Origin: DATKWS01 sp035529435
GTDB lineage: Bacteria > Krumholzibacteriota > Krumholzibacteriia > Krumholzibacteriales > Krumholzibacteriaceae
Reading direction: 5' to 3'
Length of the DNA: 33,356 bases
NCBI GenBank assembly: GCA_035529435.1
Contig: DATKWS010000229.1
Span: 1-33,356, forward strand
Below are positions 7,882-16,921 of the stretch, one piece after another (the stretch's first letter is position 1; the number at the start of each line of letters is the position of its first letter). A model generated the notes under the pieces. The model made no database searches, was not told the origin of the DNA, and worked only from the letters and a program-made list of their open reading frames with translations. Made by a program: the position numbers and the translations under genes.

Positions 7882-10569
7882 TCATATCTCCAGTATCTTC
7901 CGTACCAGCCCGGGCAGCGCCTCGAAGACGCGGCCCTCGCTTTCCAGATCCTTGGTGCCGAGCTGGGCCAGGTGTCTCTTTCCCCCCCCGCCGCCTCCGG
8001 CGATCGGACCCAGTTCTCGGACGAGCGCCTGGGCGGTGATCTTGCCGCCCGCGACGAGATCATCCGTCACGGTCGCGATGAACTGGAGCTTCCCCTTGAG
8101 AGGCGCGGAGAGAACCGCCACACCCGATGCGATCCTGGTGCGAAAGATATCCGCCTGGTTTCTCAAAACCGAAAGATCATCCGCGGAAATCCGCCCCGAG
8201 GCAACGAGCACACCATCAAGGGTGACGCCCGATTCGATGATGCGATCGAGCTCGGCCCCGGCCTCGCCCCGCTCCATCCGCTTGATTCGCTTCTTCAGGG
8301 CGTCGATCTCATCGAGCAAAGCCTGCACCCGCCCGGCGATCTCCGGTTGCGAAACCCTGAGAAGCGCGGCGATTTCGTCGCCCCGCGCGGTCATCGCCTG
8401 AACGTACGCGAAGGCGCGCGCGCCGGTCAGCGCCTCGATACGGCGGACACCCGCCGCAACGCTGCTCTCGGATGTAATGAGGAAGAGACCGATACTGCCG
8501 GTGTTTTCCAGGTGCGTGCCGCCGCAGAGCTCGGTGGAGATATCCCCGACGCGCACGACCCGCACCTCGGATCCGTACTTCTCGTCGAAGAGCGCGATGG
8601 CGCCCCTGTCGACGGCCTTCTGGTACGGCATCCATTCCGTTCTGACCGGAATCGAATCCCGCACCCATTGGTTCACCAGTCGTTCGATCTCGCCGCGCTC
8701 CCCGACGGTGAGCGCGCTGAAATGATTGAAGTCGAACCGGAGATGATCTCTGTCCACCAGTGAACCGGCCTGCGCGACGTGCCGGCCGACCACCTGCCTG
8801 AGGGCGGCGTGGAGAAGATGTGTTGCGGTATGATTGGACGCGGTCGCAAGCCGGTCCCCGTCGTTGACCCTGAGATGGACCGGTATTCCGCTCCCGAGGA
8901 GACCCTCTATCCGCTCCGGCGGTTCGGACGATTCCACGACATGAATGATCTCGCCGCCCCGCTTCACGACATCACGAATTTCGAGACGCATTCCATCGAT
9001 CTCGATAAATCCGCGATCCGCGGCCTGCCCCCCCGAGGTCGCGTAAAACGGTGTGTGATCGACGATCAGCTCGAGGGCGCTCCCCCCCCCGTACCTGCAC
9101 TCCGCCGCGCTCCCCCCCTCCTTGTCCACCATGCGGTACCGCCGCACGACCGCCTCGCTCCCGACGCGTTCATACCCGATGAATCGAGAGCTTTCCCCCG
9201 TACTCACCTCGACCATGTCCACGATTTCCTGGGCATCGCCGGTGAAGGCGCTTGCATCCTGGGCGCGTTTTCTCTGCTCTTCCATCGCCTCCTCGAAACC
9301 ATTCTCGTCGATCTCGAGACCGGCCTCCTCCGCAAAGAGCCGCGTCAGTTCCAGGGGTACACCGTACGTATCGTACAGCATGAACACCCGCTCGCCGCCT
9401 ATGATGCCGCCGCCCGCCCCTTTGACCTCGTCGACGATCGTTCCGAAGCGGTTCCTCCCCTCCGAGAGGGTCCTGAAGAAGCCCTCCTCCTCCGCCTTGA
9501 TGATTCCCGACGTCTCGCGGCGCCGCTCCTCCAGCTCGGGGTAATCGATCTTCATTGTATCGACGACGATATCGACCATTCCATGCAGGAACGGCTTCTC
9601 GACACCGTACGAGTAGAATTTCGCGAGCGCACGCCTGAGCAGGCGCCGGAGCAGGTAGCCGCGTCCCTCGTTGGCGGGGTATATCCCCTCCGAAACAGCA
9701 AAGGTCAGGGCCCGCGCATGGTCGGCCACCATGTTGAGGCTCATTCTCTCCCCGCCGCCGATCGTCACACCGCCGGGAAGGATCGTTTGGAGCGCCTCTA
9801 TCAGCGGCCGGAACAGATCCGTATGGAAGTTGTCCTCGGCGCCCTGCATGATCGTGGCGAGCCGTTCCAGCCCCAAGCCGGTATCGATGCCGGGACGTGC
9901 AAGCGGCCGGTACTCACCGCTCCCATCGAGGAAGAACTGGGGGAAAACGAGATTCCAGAACTCGAGAAAGCGGTCACAATCGCAGCCGGGAGCGCATGTC
10001 TCTCTGCCGCACCCGCGCTCGAGACCGGTGTCGTAGTAGATCTCGGAACAGGGACCGCAGATGCCGGTTGCTCCGACCGGTCCCCAGAAATTATCATCCT
10101 TGCCGAGCCTGAATATCTTCCCGGACCGGAGACCGATATCCTCGTTCCAGAGCCGGTACGCCTCGTCGTCCTCCTCGTAGACACTGACGCTGAGCTTTTC
10201 CTCCGGAAGCGCGAGGAGATCGATGACGAACTCCCACGCCCAGCGGATCGCGAGCGGTTTGAAATAATCACCGAAGCTGAAATTACCGAGCATCTCGAAA
10301 AAGGTGTGGTGGCGAAGGGTCTTTCCCACGCTCTCGAGATCCCCCGCGCGGAGGCATTTCTGAACGCTCGCCGCCCTCGTGTAGGGGAGATTCCCGGGTT
10401 GCAGGTAGAAATCCTTGAACTGCACCATCCCCGCCGATGTGAAGAGCAGCGTCGGATCGCCCTTCGGCACCAGCGGAGCGCTCGGTACCTCTCTGTGGTC
10501 CTTCCCCTTGAAAAAATCGATGAAGGCACGCCTGATCTCGTGCGCCGATTGTATTGCTCGGTTAATCAT
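7882..10569 (-). CDS. alaS: Alanyl-tRNA synthetase
   Basis: Full length at 895 residues. The class II catalytic core includes RHHTFFEMLGNFSFGDYFK at 86-104 and TGICGPCSEIYYDTG, followed by a Cys-rich loop (GCGRETCAPGCDCDRF, about 186-201) seen in many AlaRS. TGLGLERLA is motif 3. The editing domain has the metal site HTATH (H580, H584) with CGGTH (C682, H686). The C-terminal DHHA1 domain ends with GGGGGGKRHLAQLG. The enzyme charges tRNA-Ala and hydrolyses Ser/Gly-tRNA-Ala in the cytoplasm. The ATG at 10569 overlaps the recX stop by 8 nt, so recX and alaS are coupled. The recA-recX-alaS order is widespread in bacteria. Confidence 0.98.
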   Translation of the reverse strand: MINRAIQSAHEIRRAFIDFFKGKDHREVPSAPLVPKGDPTLLFTSAGMVQFKDFYLQPGNLPYTRAASVQKCLRAGDLESVGKTLRHHTFFEMLGNFSFGDYFKPLAIRWAWEFVIDLLALPEEKLSVSVYEEDDEAYRLWNEDIGLRSGKIFRLGKDDNFWGPVGATGICGPCSEIYYDTGLERGCGRETCAPGCDCDRFLEFWNLVFPQFFLDGSGEYRPLARPGIDTGLGLERLATIMQGAEDNFHTDLFRPLIEALQTILPGGVTIGGGERMSLNMVADHARALTFAVSEGIYPANEGRGYLLRRLLRRALAKFYSYGVEKPFLHGMVDIVVDTMKIDYPELEERRRETSGIIKAEEEGFFRTLSEGRNRFGTIVDEVKGAGGGIIGGERVFMLYDTYGVPLELTRLFAEEAGLEIDENGFEEAMEEQRKRAQDASAFTGDAQEIVDMVEVSTGESSRFIGYERVGSEAVVRRYRMVDKEGGSAAECRYGGGSALELIVDHTPFYATSGGQAADRGFIEIDGMRLEIRDVVKRGGEIIHVVESSEPPERIEGLLGSGIPVHLRVNDGDRLATASNHTATHLLHAALRQVVGRHVAQAGSLVDRDHLRFDFNHFSALTVGERGEIERLVNQWVRDSIPVRTEWMPYQKAVDRGAIALFDEKYGSEVRVVRVGDISTELCGGTHLENTGSIGLFLITSESSVAAGVRRIEALTGARAFAYVQAMTARGDEIAALLRVSQPEIAGRVQALLDEIDALKKRIKRMERGEAGAELDRIIESGVTLDGVLVASGRISADDLSVLRNQADIFRTRIASGVAVLSAPLKGKLQFIATVTDDLVAGGKITAQALVRELGPIAGGGGGGKRHLAQLGTKDLESEGRVFEALPGLVRKILEI

Positions 10570-11194
10570 CGTCGTCCGTGATTCCTCCCCTCAGGACCAT
10601 GGCGCACACACCGTTTACCACGGCGCTTGTGAAACCCCTCCGCGTCAGCAGTCCATGAATCCTCCGCACCGCGCGGGTACGCTCCTGGCGCGGATCAAAA
10701 CGCCGGACGGCGAGTTTCATGGCGATCTTACGCTCCCCGGTACGGGTAAAGGCGGCATCCACCTCCGACTTGATGATATCCTCCGCGACCCCCACGTCGC
10801 GTAACTTTCTCCGCAGCAGGTGCGGCCCCGCAGGCCGGTGCTCCATCATATAGCGGATAAGTCCCTCTGCAAGGCGGCGATCATCGAGATACCCCCGGCT
10901 ATGGAGCGTTTGCACGATATCGCCGACGACCGCGGGATCATCGATCCCCTCCCGGGATAGCGCGGTGCGAATTTCCCATTCGGTTCTATCACGCCGTGAG
11001 AGCATCCGGTACGAGATCTCGAGACCGGCTCTCCGCGCGACGGGTCCCGACAGTTCCTCGAGATCGCGCCCCGTCAGGGACGCGCCGACCTCGAGGAGTC
11101 GTTCCGTTGCGGGTTCCTTGACAACGAGGAATCTGCTCTCCCGGGAGGTACGAATTTCGCGTAGAGGTCCTCCACGACGCCGGACCTCCGCCAC
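10562..11194 (-). CDS. recX: RecX regulatory protein
   Basis: About 210 residues from the GTG at 11194. The three-helix repeats of RecX are visible: LSRRDRTEWEIRTALSREGI, then YLDDRRLAEGLIRYM with RPAGPHLLRRKLRDVGV, then KIAMKLAVRRF and RRIHGLLTRRGF. RecX binds RecA filaments and limits their extension. I chose GTG 11194 because AAGGAG, directly after the recA stop, is 9 nt upstream. In-frame ATGs at 11224 and 11272 would overlap recA and lack a comparable ribosome site. The stop overlaps the start of alaS. It lies directly after recA, the standard context. Confidence 0.92.
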   Translation of the reverse strand: MAEVRRRGGPLREIRTSRESRFLVVKEPATERLLEVGASLTGRDLEELSGPVARRAGLEISYRMLSRRDRTEWEIRTALSREGIDDPAVVGDIVQTLHSRGYLDDRRLAEGLIRYMMEHRPAGPHLLRRKLRDVGVAEDIIKSEVDAAFTRTGERKIAMKLAVRRFDPRQERTRAVRRIHGLLTRRGFTSAVVNGVCAMVLRGGITDDDD

Positions 11195-11203
11195 GATCTC
11201 ATG

Positions 11204-11209
11204 CTCCTT
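11204..11209 (-). promoter_or_regulatory. Ribosome binding site deciding the recX start
   Basis: The minus strand reads TAAGGAGCATGAGATCGTG across the recA stop. AAGGAG is a near-perfect Shine-Dalgarno, 9 nt before the GTG at 11194. The intervening ATG is out of the recX frame. Confidence 0.6.
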
Positions 11210-12275
11210 AGTGCGCCGGTTCATCTTCGGGTCCCGCCGGCGCTGCGGACGTTTCGAGTCCGTAATGTACACGCACCTCTTTCTCGATCTTATCCCGGAT
11301 ATCGGGATTCTCCTTCAGGAATATGCGCGTATTGTCCTTGCCCTGCCCCAGACGCAGCTCGCCGTACGAGTACCAGCTCCCCGTCTTGAGGATCAGATTC
11401 GAGGCGGTGCCAAGCTCGATAAGGTCGCCCTCGAGGCTGATACCCTCATCGTACAGGATCTCGAACTCGGCCTGCCGAAACGGCGGTGCAACCTTGTTCT
11501 TCACGACCTTGACCCTCGTGAGGTTGCCGACGACCTGTTCGTGGTCCTTGATCTGGCCGATCCGCCGGATGTCCATGCGCACCGTGCTGTAGAACTTGAG
11601 GGCATTCCCGCCGGACGTTGTCTCGGGATTGCCGAACAGAACCCCGATCTTCATCCGGATCTGGTTGGTGAATATCATGCATGTTTTGGATTTGGAAACG
11701 GCGCCGGCGATCTTGCGCAGGGCCTGCGACATGAGCCGCGCCTGCAACCCCACGTGCGAATCCCCCATCTGTCCCTCGATCTCGGCCGCCGGAACGAGTG
11801 CCGCGACCGAATCGATCACCACGACATCGATCGCGCCGCTCCGGATCAAGACCTCGGCGATCTCGAGCGCCTGCTCACCCGTGTCCGGTTGGGAGATCAA
11901 AATGTTGTCGACATCCACCCCGATCTTGCGCGCGTAAATCATATCGAGGGCATGCTCCGCGTCGATGAATGCGGCCACCCCGCCGGTCTGCTGTGCATTG
12001 GCGATGATCGAGCAGGTAAGCGTCGTTTTGCCCGATCCCTCGGGTCCGTAGATTTCGATGATCCGCCCGCGCGGCACCCCCCCGATACCGAGGGCGATAT
12101 CGAGCGCGAGACTCCCCGTGGGAATGCTCGCGACGGGTATCAACGCTCCCTCCGAACCGAGCCGCATGATCGAACCCTTACCGAACTGTTTCTCTATCTG
12201 ATCCACGGCGAGCTCGATCGCCTTTTCCTTGTCGCTGTTGTCCTTCTGTACCTTTATATCTTTTACCTTCTTCAT
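11208..12275 (-). CDS. recA: Recombinase RecA
   Basis: From the ATG at 12275 the protein has 355 residues, normal for RecA. GGGAGG lies 6 nt upstream. The frame stays open 53 codons further upstream, but that sequence is unlike RecA. The P-loop is GPEGSGKTT; Walker B is VVVIDSVAAL, followed by the MSQALRKI segment. Loop L2 and the FTNQIRMKIGV segment are intact, as is FGNPETTSGGNALKFY. The C-terminus is short and acidic (GPEDEPAH). RecA binds single-stranded DNA, drives strand exchange and stimulates LexA self-cleavage. It has its own predicted promoter and is followed by recX and alaS. Confidence 0.99.
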   Translation of the reverse strand: MKKVKDIKVQKDNSDKEKAIELAVDQIEKQFGKGSIMRLGSEGALIPVASIPTGSLALDIALGIGGVPRGRIIEIYGPEGSGKTTLTCSIIANAQQTGGVAAFIDAEHALDMIYARKIGVDVDNILISQPDTGEQALEIAEVLIRSGAIDVVVIDSVAALVPAAEIEGQMGDSHVGLQARLMSQALRKIAGAVSKSKTCMIFTNQIRMKIGVLFGNPETTSGGNALKFYSTVRMDIRRIGQIKDHEQVVGNLTRVKVVKNKVAPPFRQAEFEILYDEGISLEGDLIELGTASNLILKTGSWYSYGELRLGQGKDNTRIFLKENPDIRDKIEKEVRVHYGLETSAAPAGPEDEPAH

Positions 12276-12436
12276 CTCCAACCTCCCACTGCATCCCACT
12301 TGCGCCACATGGTTCACGGTATATAGTGCAGCCGCGGTCTCCGCCATCACCTCCTCCACCACGTCCCCGCAGTGCGATCCCGCCATTCCATATGGTCTCT
12401 GCCGGCGGCACACCCACCGGCAGCTCACTGGCACGT

Positions 12437-12477
12437 AACAACTCTGTTCTTATAGCATTTCGGGTGCGGGAATTCAA
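12437..12477 (-). promoter_or_regulatory. recA promoter with possible operator
   Basis: On the minus strand a -35 TTGAAT (12472-12477) is 17 nt from a -10 TATAAG (12449-12454). The predicted start is near 12442, giving a leader of about 165 nt. Directly after the -10 is AACAGAGTTGTT (12437-12448), an AACA-N4-TGTT dyad placed where a repressor would block initiation. This is not a classical LexA box (CTGT-N8-ACAG or GAAC-N4-GTTC), so SOS control is only a suggestion. Confidence 0.5.
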
Positions 12478-12483
12478 CGAAAT

Positions 12484-13050
12484 TCAAAGAGAGCCCTCCA
12501 GGGTGAATGATCCGATCTCCTCGTAGAGGGCACCCGCACGGCTCAGGTGGCTCCGCATCAGCACGAACCGGTCGACCGCCTGCGATACCGATGCGGGCAG
12601 CGGGGGAACCCGCTCCAGCGCGTCCCGCAGCCCGGGGTGCAGCGGTTGCTTGATACGCGCGAGGGTGAGGTGCGCGTGGAACGGCCGGCGCTCGCGCGCA
12701 AAACCGGCGGATTCCATCTCCCGATCCACGAGCGAGGCGAGGTCGCCGAGGCGGGCGGCCCCATCCGATATTTCAAAGAAGATGACGCGGGGACTCGCAA
12801 GGGAGGGAAATCCGCCGAAACGGCCGTACGTCATGCTGAACGGAGGGGTCCGCGCGGCCACCCGCCCGGCCGCATCGCCGAGCAAGGGGAGCAGGCGCTC
12901 GTCCACCTCGCCGAGAAACTTCATTGTGAGATGGTAATTCTCCGGGGCAATCCACCGCCACGGGGGATTATTCACGGGAAACGCGCCGATCGCGGCGCGC
13001 ACGGCCTCCTTCACACCGGGGGATGTATGTACGGCAAAGAACAATCGCAT
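12484..13050 (-). CDS. thpR: RNA 2',3'-cyclic phosphodiesterase (LigT family)
   Basis: 188 residues from the ATG at 13050, chosen because the family characteristically begins with MRLFFAV. A GTG at 13068 overlaps the cinA stop and is an alternative. The two HxTx catalytic motifs of the 2H phosphoesterase fold are present as HLTMKFLG and HAHLTLARIK. The enzyme opens 2',3'-cyclic phosphates on RNA ends to 2'-phosphates. It lies between cinA and recA, a common arrangement (pgpA-cinA-thpR-recA). Confidence 0.93.
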   Translation of the reverse strand: MRLFFAVHTSPGVKEAVRAAIGAFPVNNPPWRWIAPENYHLTMKFLGEVDERLLPLLGDAAGRVAARTPPFSMTYGRFGGFPSLASPRVIFFEISDGAARLGDLASLVDREMESAGFARERRPFHAHLTLARIKQPLHPGLRDALERVPPLPASVSQAVDRFVLMRSHLSRAGALYEEIGSFTLEGSL

Positions 13051-13064
13051 GATTCCGTCCCGGC

Positions 13065-14309
13065 TCACCTCTCCTCCGCCCGGCGGGGCGGCAATCGATC
13101 ATGTGCACCTATCAGATGGAGACGCAGGAGATCGAGCGCACGGTACGCAGTCCGCTGTCTCACCATCTCCCTCGTACCGGCCAGCCGGAACCGGCGGCAG
13201 AACGCCGCGCCGGGCACCGCGAGCCCGGCGTAGCAGAGACCCACCGGCTTTTCCGCGGTTCCGCCCCCCGGACCGGCGATGCCGGTCGTGGAGAGTGCGA
13301 AATCGGCCCCGGAACGCTCCCGCGCGCCGCGAGCCATCGCGACGCAGACCTCTTCGCTCACCGCCCCGTACCGCCGGACGAGGGCCGCATCCACCCCGAG
13401 CCGTTCGATCTTCGATGCGTCGCTGTACGTCACGAATCCCTCGATCAGAACATCGCTCGCTCCCGGCACCGAGACGACCGTCGAGGCGAGCAGCCCCCCG
13501 GTGACCGACTCCGCCGTCGTGAGGCACTTCCGGCGTTCCGCGCAGAGGGTGACGACAACCTTCTCGAAAGATTCTTCCCCGGTCGTGTAGCAGTAACTGC
13601 CGAGTACCAATCGTATATCCTCGAACACGCCGTCCTCCACCGAATCGAGCGGGATATACAGATCGACACCGGAAGCTCCCGATATGATCGACAACCGGTG
13701 CGGTTCCCCGCTTCGAAGCACCTGCTCCAGCCGCTCCTCGAGCTCCGTTTCGGTGAGCCCGATTGTCGCGAGGCGGCGCATCGGATTCGTTCCCCGCCCG
13801 GAGACGGCGGGAAGTACCGATCGGTTGAACATCTCCCGCATCTCACCGGGAACACCGGGGAGAAGAAAGAGATCGCAGTCCGCGCCTCCGAGCCTGAGGC
13901 CGACGGCGGCCCCGACGGTGTTCGGAAGAACCACCGCCCCGCAGGGTACCCGTGCCTGGTTGCGGTACGCGGGGGGCATCGGGCGCCCCAGCTCACGAAA
14001 CCTCGCCTCCACCTGATGCACAATGTCGTCGCGCACCTCGCTCTTCCCCCCGAGCGCGCGTATCACCGCCTCCACGGTCACATCATCGACGGTCGGCCCG
14101 AGGCCGCCGGTAACGACAACGAGTGTGCTCCGGCACACTCCCTCCCGGACAGCCTCCTCGAGGACGGCGACATCATCGGGAAGCACCATCACGCGCACCG
14201 GTGCGAGCCCGATTCGCGCAAGCTCCCGCGAGAGAAAGGAGCTGTTGAACTCCCGCACCTCCCCCCGCAGGATCTCGTCCCCGACCGCTATGATTTCAAC
14301 CCGTTCCAT
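13065..14309 (-). CDS. cinA: CinA: competence/damage-inducible protein with nicotinamide-nucleotide amidase domain
   Basis: 414 residues, full length. The N-terminal MoCF-like domain (about 1-170) has IAVGDEILRGE, VVTGGLGPTVDDVT and LLPGVPGEMREMF; in characterised CinA proteins this half is an ADP-ribose/CoA-type pyrophosphatase. The C-terminal domain (about 255-410) has the amidase signature ESVTGGLLAS, with Val where many members have Cys, then GFVTYSDASKIERLGV and TGIAGPGGGTAEKPVGL. That domain deamidates nicotinamide mononucleotide. It lies 10 nt downstream of pgpA and upstream of thpR-recA, consistent with the historical link to DNA uptake and damage responses. Confidence 0.96.
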   Translation of the reverse strand: MERVEIIAVGDEILRGEVREFNSSFLSRELARIGLAPVRVMVLPDDVAVLEEAVREGVCRSTLVVVTGGLGPTVDDVTVEAVIRALGGKSEVRDDIVHQVEARFRELGRPMPPAYRNQARVPCGAVVLPNTVGAAVGLRLGGADCDLFLLPGVPGEMREMFNRSVLPAVSGRGTNPMRRLATIGLTETELEERLEQVLRSGEPHRLSIISGASGVDLYIPLDSVEDGVFEDIRLVLGSYCYTTGEESFEKVVVTLCAERRKCLTTAESVTGGLLASTVVSVPGASDVLIEGFVTYSDASKIERLGVDAALVRRYGAVSEEVCVAMARGARERSGADFALSTTGIAGPGGGTAEKPVGLCYAGLAVPGAAFCRRFRLAGTREMVRQRTAYRALDLLRLHLIGAHDRLPPRRAEER

Positions 14310-14319
14310 GAGTCACCGG

Positions 14320-14778
14320 TCACGCGATGGAAAGAACACGAAGCAGCACGAGCATTACAATACGCGAGTAGATGCCGGCCACGATATCATCGAGGACGAC
14401 ACCGGTGCCGCCGCCAAGCCGTTCGGCCGCTCCCACCGGGAACGGCTTCACGATATCGAATATCCGGAATAGGGCGAGGCCGATCAATCCCGCCGTGAGC
14501 GAGGGCTGAACGAAGAGAAAGGTGATCTGCATCCCGACAAACTCGTCGATTACGATGCACGAGGCGTCCGTGCCGTAGTACCGTTCCATCTCACCCGACA
14601 GGTAGATGGCGAGCGGTACGACCACCACGAGAGCGAACGGGTGCGACAGCCACCGGCCTCCCGGTACGACCAGGTAGACGACGAGCCATACGAGGCACGC
14701 GAACGAAGCCGGGGCGATGGGGGCGAATCCCGTGTAGAGAAACGAACCGAACAGTGTGACGATATGCTTCTTCATCAT
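14320..14778 (-). CDS. pgpA: Phosphatidylglycerophosphatase A
   Basis: About 152 residues from the ATG pair at 14778/14775, with a weak AAGAG upstream. Family motifs are GSFLYTGFAPIAPASF, the acidic IVIDEFVGMQ, FRIFDIVKPFPV and GGGTGVVLDDIVAGIYS, with three or four membrane helices. PgpA removes the phosphate from phosphatidylglycerol phosphate to make phosphatidylglycerol in the inner membrane. It is the first gene of the pgpA-cinA-thpR group. An in-frame ATG at 14832 would add 18 residues that do not resemble the family. Confidence 0.93.
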   Translation of the reverse strand: MMKKHIVTLFGSFLYTGFAPIAPASFACLVWLVVYLVVPGGRWLSHPFALVVVVPLAIYLSGEMERYYGTDASCIVIDEFVGMQITFLFVQPSLTAGLIGLALFRIFDIVKPFPVGAAERLGGGTGVVLDDIVAGIYSRIVMLVLLRVLSIA

Positions 14779-14948
14779 CGCTCTTTTGAATGACACCGGT
14801 TGCACCATACCGGCACATACGAAATCAGGCAAGAAAATTCAAGATCCCCTCCGCATGCAGTGCCGGTTCGCGTGCCCCACGCCCTGCGCGTCACCGGGCG
14901 GCGCGGCTTCGCTGGGCAACGGCGTCCGCCGGTCATCGACCGCTTCCG

Positions 14949-16166
14949 CTACGGCAACAGCGCCTCGTACAGATCGTGTATCGCATCGATGTGGTTCCTG
15001 ATGTGGAATGTGTTCACCACCCGATGCTTTCCCGCCCGGGCGATCCGTTCACGGAGCGCCGCATCGGCCAGCAGGGTATCGATTGCCGCGGCGAGAGCCG
15101 ATTCGTCATCGGGCGGCACGAGAAATCCCGATACACGATCCTCGACGATCTCGAGGGGACCGCCGATATTCGTGGCGATAACCGGCTTCTCCAGTACCAT
15201 TCCCTCCAGGATCACGCGACCGAATGGCTCGGGGGCGGTGGAGGCGTGTACCAGTATGTCGAGTGCGTTCACGAGGTCGGGTACATCATCGCGGAATCCC
15301 AACAGCAGGACATGCTCGCCGAGGCCGCGCCCGGCGACATACGACTCCAATGATCGTAGAAAGGCCCGATCGTCCCGCCTGGTATCCGATATCCCACCGA
15401 TGACGAGGCAACGCAGCGCGGGATGCTTCCGTCTCAGAAGATCCACCGCCCTGACGACGACATCCTGCCCCTTCCACGCCCTGACGTTTCCCACGATTCC
15501 GATCAGGGGATCGTGCGGTGCGATGCCGAGCTCCCGACGCACCGCGTCGGGCGGCCTGCGTACGCGGGATGTGATATCATCCGCATCGATGCCGTCATTG
15601 ACGACCACCGATCGCCCGGTCCGTTCGATCCCCTGGCGCTCGAGCTCGTCACGGAGAAAACCGGCTATCGAAACGACGGCGTCGAACCGCCGGGCAAAGG
15701 CCCTATCCGATCGCGACAGCCGGAACGGTCCACGGTTGTGTGTGATGCATTTCACTCGGACCGCGCCGCACGCCAGCACCCAGTCGTACCCCCTGTTCAC
15801 GGCGTTATTGAGATGCACGAGATCGATATGATGCAGGCGGAGGAACCGTACTTTTTTGATGTACGAGGGAATGGCGTACCGGATCAGATTGATCGCCCTC
15901 TGCATGAGACGGACGATCGGGCGGAACGGACCGGCGCCGCCGGGCAGCCTCGACACGATGTCAACGCCGGCGGGCGACGGCATGATGAAGACCGGGCAGT
16001 GACGCCGGAACTCTTCGAGAAGGGAATGCTCACGGTAGAAAACGACCAGCGGATCGAACCGGTTCCTGTCGAGATGTCTGATCATGTCGAGCAGGCAGTA
16101 GTGCGATCCGCCGACGGTGCCGTCCGTATTCTGCTCCACGTACAGGATGCGTCTCATGATCGCCAT
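14949..16166 (-). CDS. GT4 family glycosyltransferase
   Basis: About 405 residues with a GT-B fold. The N-terminal half has RILYVEQNTDGTVGGSHYCL and HHIDLVHLNNAVNRGYDW. The donor half has IGIVGNVRAWKGQDVVV, LLLGFRDDVPDLVNALDI and PEPFGRVILEGMVLEKPVIA with the EX7E pair, then GGPLEIVEDRVSGFLVPPDD. The start is uncertain: ATG 16166 has GGAAT upstream, ATG 16157 is a close alternative, and ATG 16190 lies near a predicted promoter's transcript start. It stands apart from the main glycan cluster, between mglA and pgpA, with about 115 nt of featureless sequence before pgpA. Substrate unknown. Confidence 0.87.
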   Translation of the reverse strand: MAIMRRILYVEQNTDGTVGGSHYCLLDMIRHLDRNRFDPLVVFYREHSLLEEFRRHCPVFIMPSPAGVDIVSRLPGGAGPFRPIVRLMQRAINLIRYAIPSYIKKVRFLRLHHIDLVHLNNAVNRGYDWVLACGAVRVKCITHNRGPFRLSRSDRAFARRFDAVVSIAGFLRDELERQGIERTGRSVVVNDGIDADDITSRVRRPPDAVRRELGIAPHDPLIGIVGNVRAWKGQDVVVRAVDLLRRKHPALRCLVIGGISDTRRDDRAFLRSLESYVAGRGLGEHVLLLGFRDDVPDLVNALDILVHASTAPEPFGRVILEGMVLEKPVIATNIGGPLEIVEDRVSGFLVPPDDESALAAAIDTLLADAALRERIARAGKHRVVNTFHIRNHIDAIHDLYEALLP

Positions 16167-16222
16167 GTCATTCCACACGTACCATGCCATCGAACACGCG
16201 GGGCGAATGATCCGACCATGGT

Positions 16223-16228
16223 ACTATA
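16223..16228 (-). promoter_or_regulatory. Candidate promoter -10 for the glycosyltransferase-pgpA region
   Basis: The minus strand reads CTAGTATAGTACC, with TATAGT matching the -10 consensus at five of six positions. The -35 is weak (TTACCG, 18 nt upstream). The predicted start is about 50 nt before the ATG at 16166, in the 165-nt gap after mglA. Confidence 0.35.
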
Positions 16229-16331
16229 CTAGCCCCGGCGGGATTGCGGTAACAGTTTTTTCGCCGACGGCGGTGCACAAGCGGATGATGCCCGCCGGCA
16301 TGCTGAAATGGTGGAGTGGAGATGGAACTGT

Positions 16332-16910
16332 CTAGGAGAGGTTCCTCAGCACCGCCTTGGCGACCGACTTCAGGGTGTCGAAGACACCGGCGCCGTTTAT
16401 CGCCACCGCCTCGAACGACGGGGAGCTCTTCGGGTTGAGTTCTTCCTGGAGGTCATCCACCGATATGACATCGGGGAGATCCCGCTTGTTGTACTGAATG
16501 GCGTAGGGCAATTCCTCGAGCTTTAGATTGTACTCTCCGAGGTTCTCATGAAGGTTGTAGAGGCTCTCGATATTCGCGTCGCAGCGGCTCGCCTGAGAGT
16601 CGGCGACGAAGATGACGCCGTCCACGCCGCGGAGGATCAGCTTCCGGCTCGCATCGTAATAGACCTGGCCCGGCACCGTGTACAGATGGAATCTCGTCTT
16701 GAATCCCTTGACCGTCCCCAGCTCGAGGGGAAGGAAATCGAAGAACAGCGTCCGATCCATCTCGGTCGCCAGCGTGATCAATTTCCCCTTCGTTTCGGGC
16801 GAAACCTTTTCATAGATGTACTGGATGTTCGTCGTCTTACCGCACAGCCCGGGGCCGTAGTACACTATCTTCACGTTTATTTCCCGGGACGAGTAGTTTA
16901 TCAGCGACAA
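16332..16910 (-). CDS. mglA: MglA-type Ras-like GTPase
   Basis: 192 residues, very close in pattern to Myxococcus MglA: INYSSREINVKIVYYGPG at the N-terminus, P-loop GPGLCGKTTN, LATEMDRTLFFDFLPLELG in the switch I region, TVPGQVYYDASRKLILRG in switch II, then IQYNKRDLPD (NKxD-type guanine recognition) and INGAGVFDTLKSVAK. The start is TTG at 16910, with GGGGGAG upstream. MglA-GTP marks the leading cell pole and directs type IV pili and gliding machinery. The GAP/GEF partner MglB is encoded 11 nt upstream, and a minor-pilin operon elsewhere in the window is a plausible effector. Confidence 0.95.
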   Translation of the reverse strand: MSLINYSSREINVKIVYYGPGLCGKTTNIQYIYEKVSPETKGKLITLATEMDRTLFFDFLPLELGTVKGFKTRFHLYTVPGQVYYDASRKLILRGVDGVIFVADSQASRCDANIESLYNLHENLGEYNLKLEELPYAIQYNKRDLPDVISVDDLQEELNPKSSPSFEAVAINGAGVFDTLKSVAKAVLRNLS

Positions 16911-16921
16911 GGCGCTCCCCC

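Noticed and set aside
7781..7885. Upstream ATG for the Wza-like gene overlapping alaS by 4 nt
   Set aside because: The added 35 residues hide the signal peptide; the start at 7780 has its own ribosome site.
8779..10581. Plus-strand open frame of 600 codons
   Set aside because: Antisense to alaS, whose motifs are all intact.
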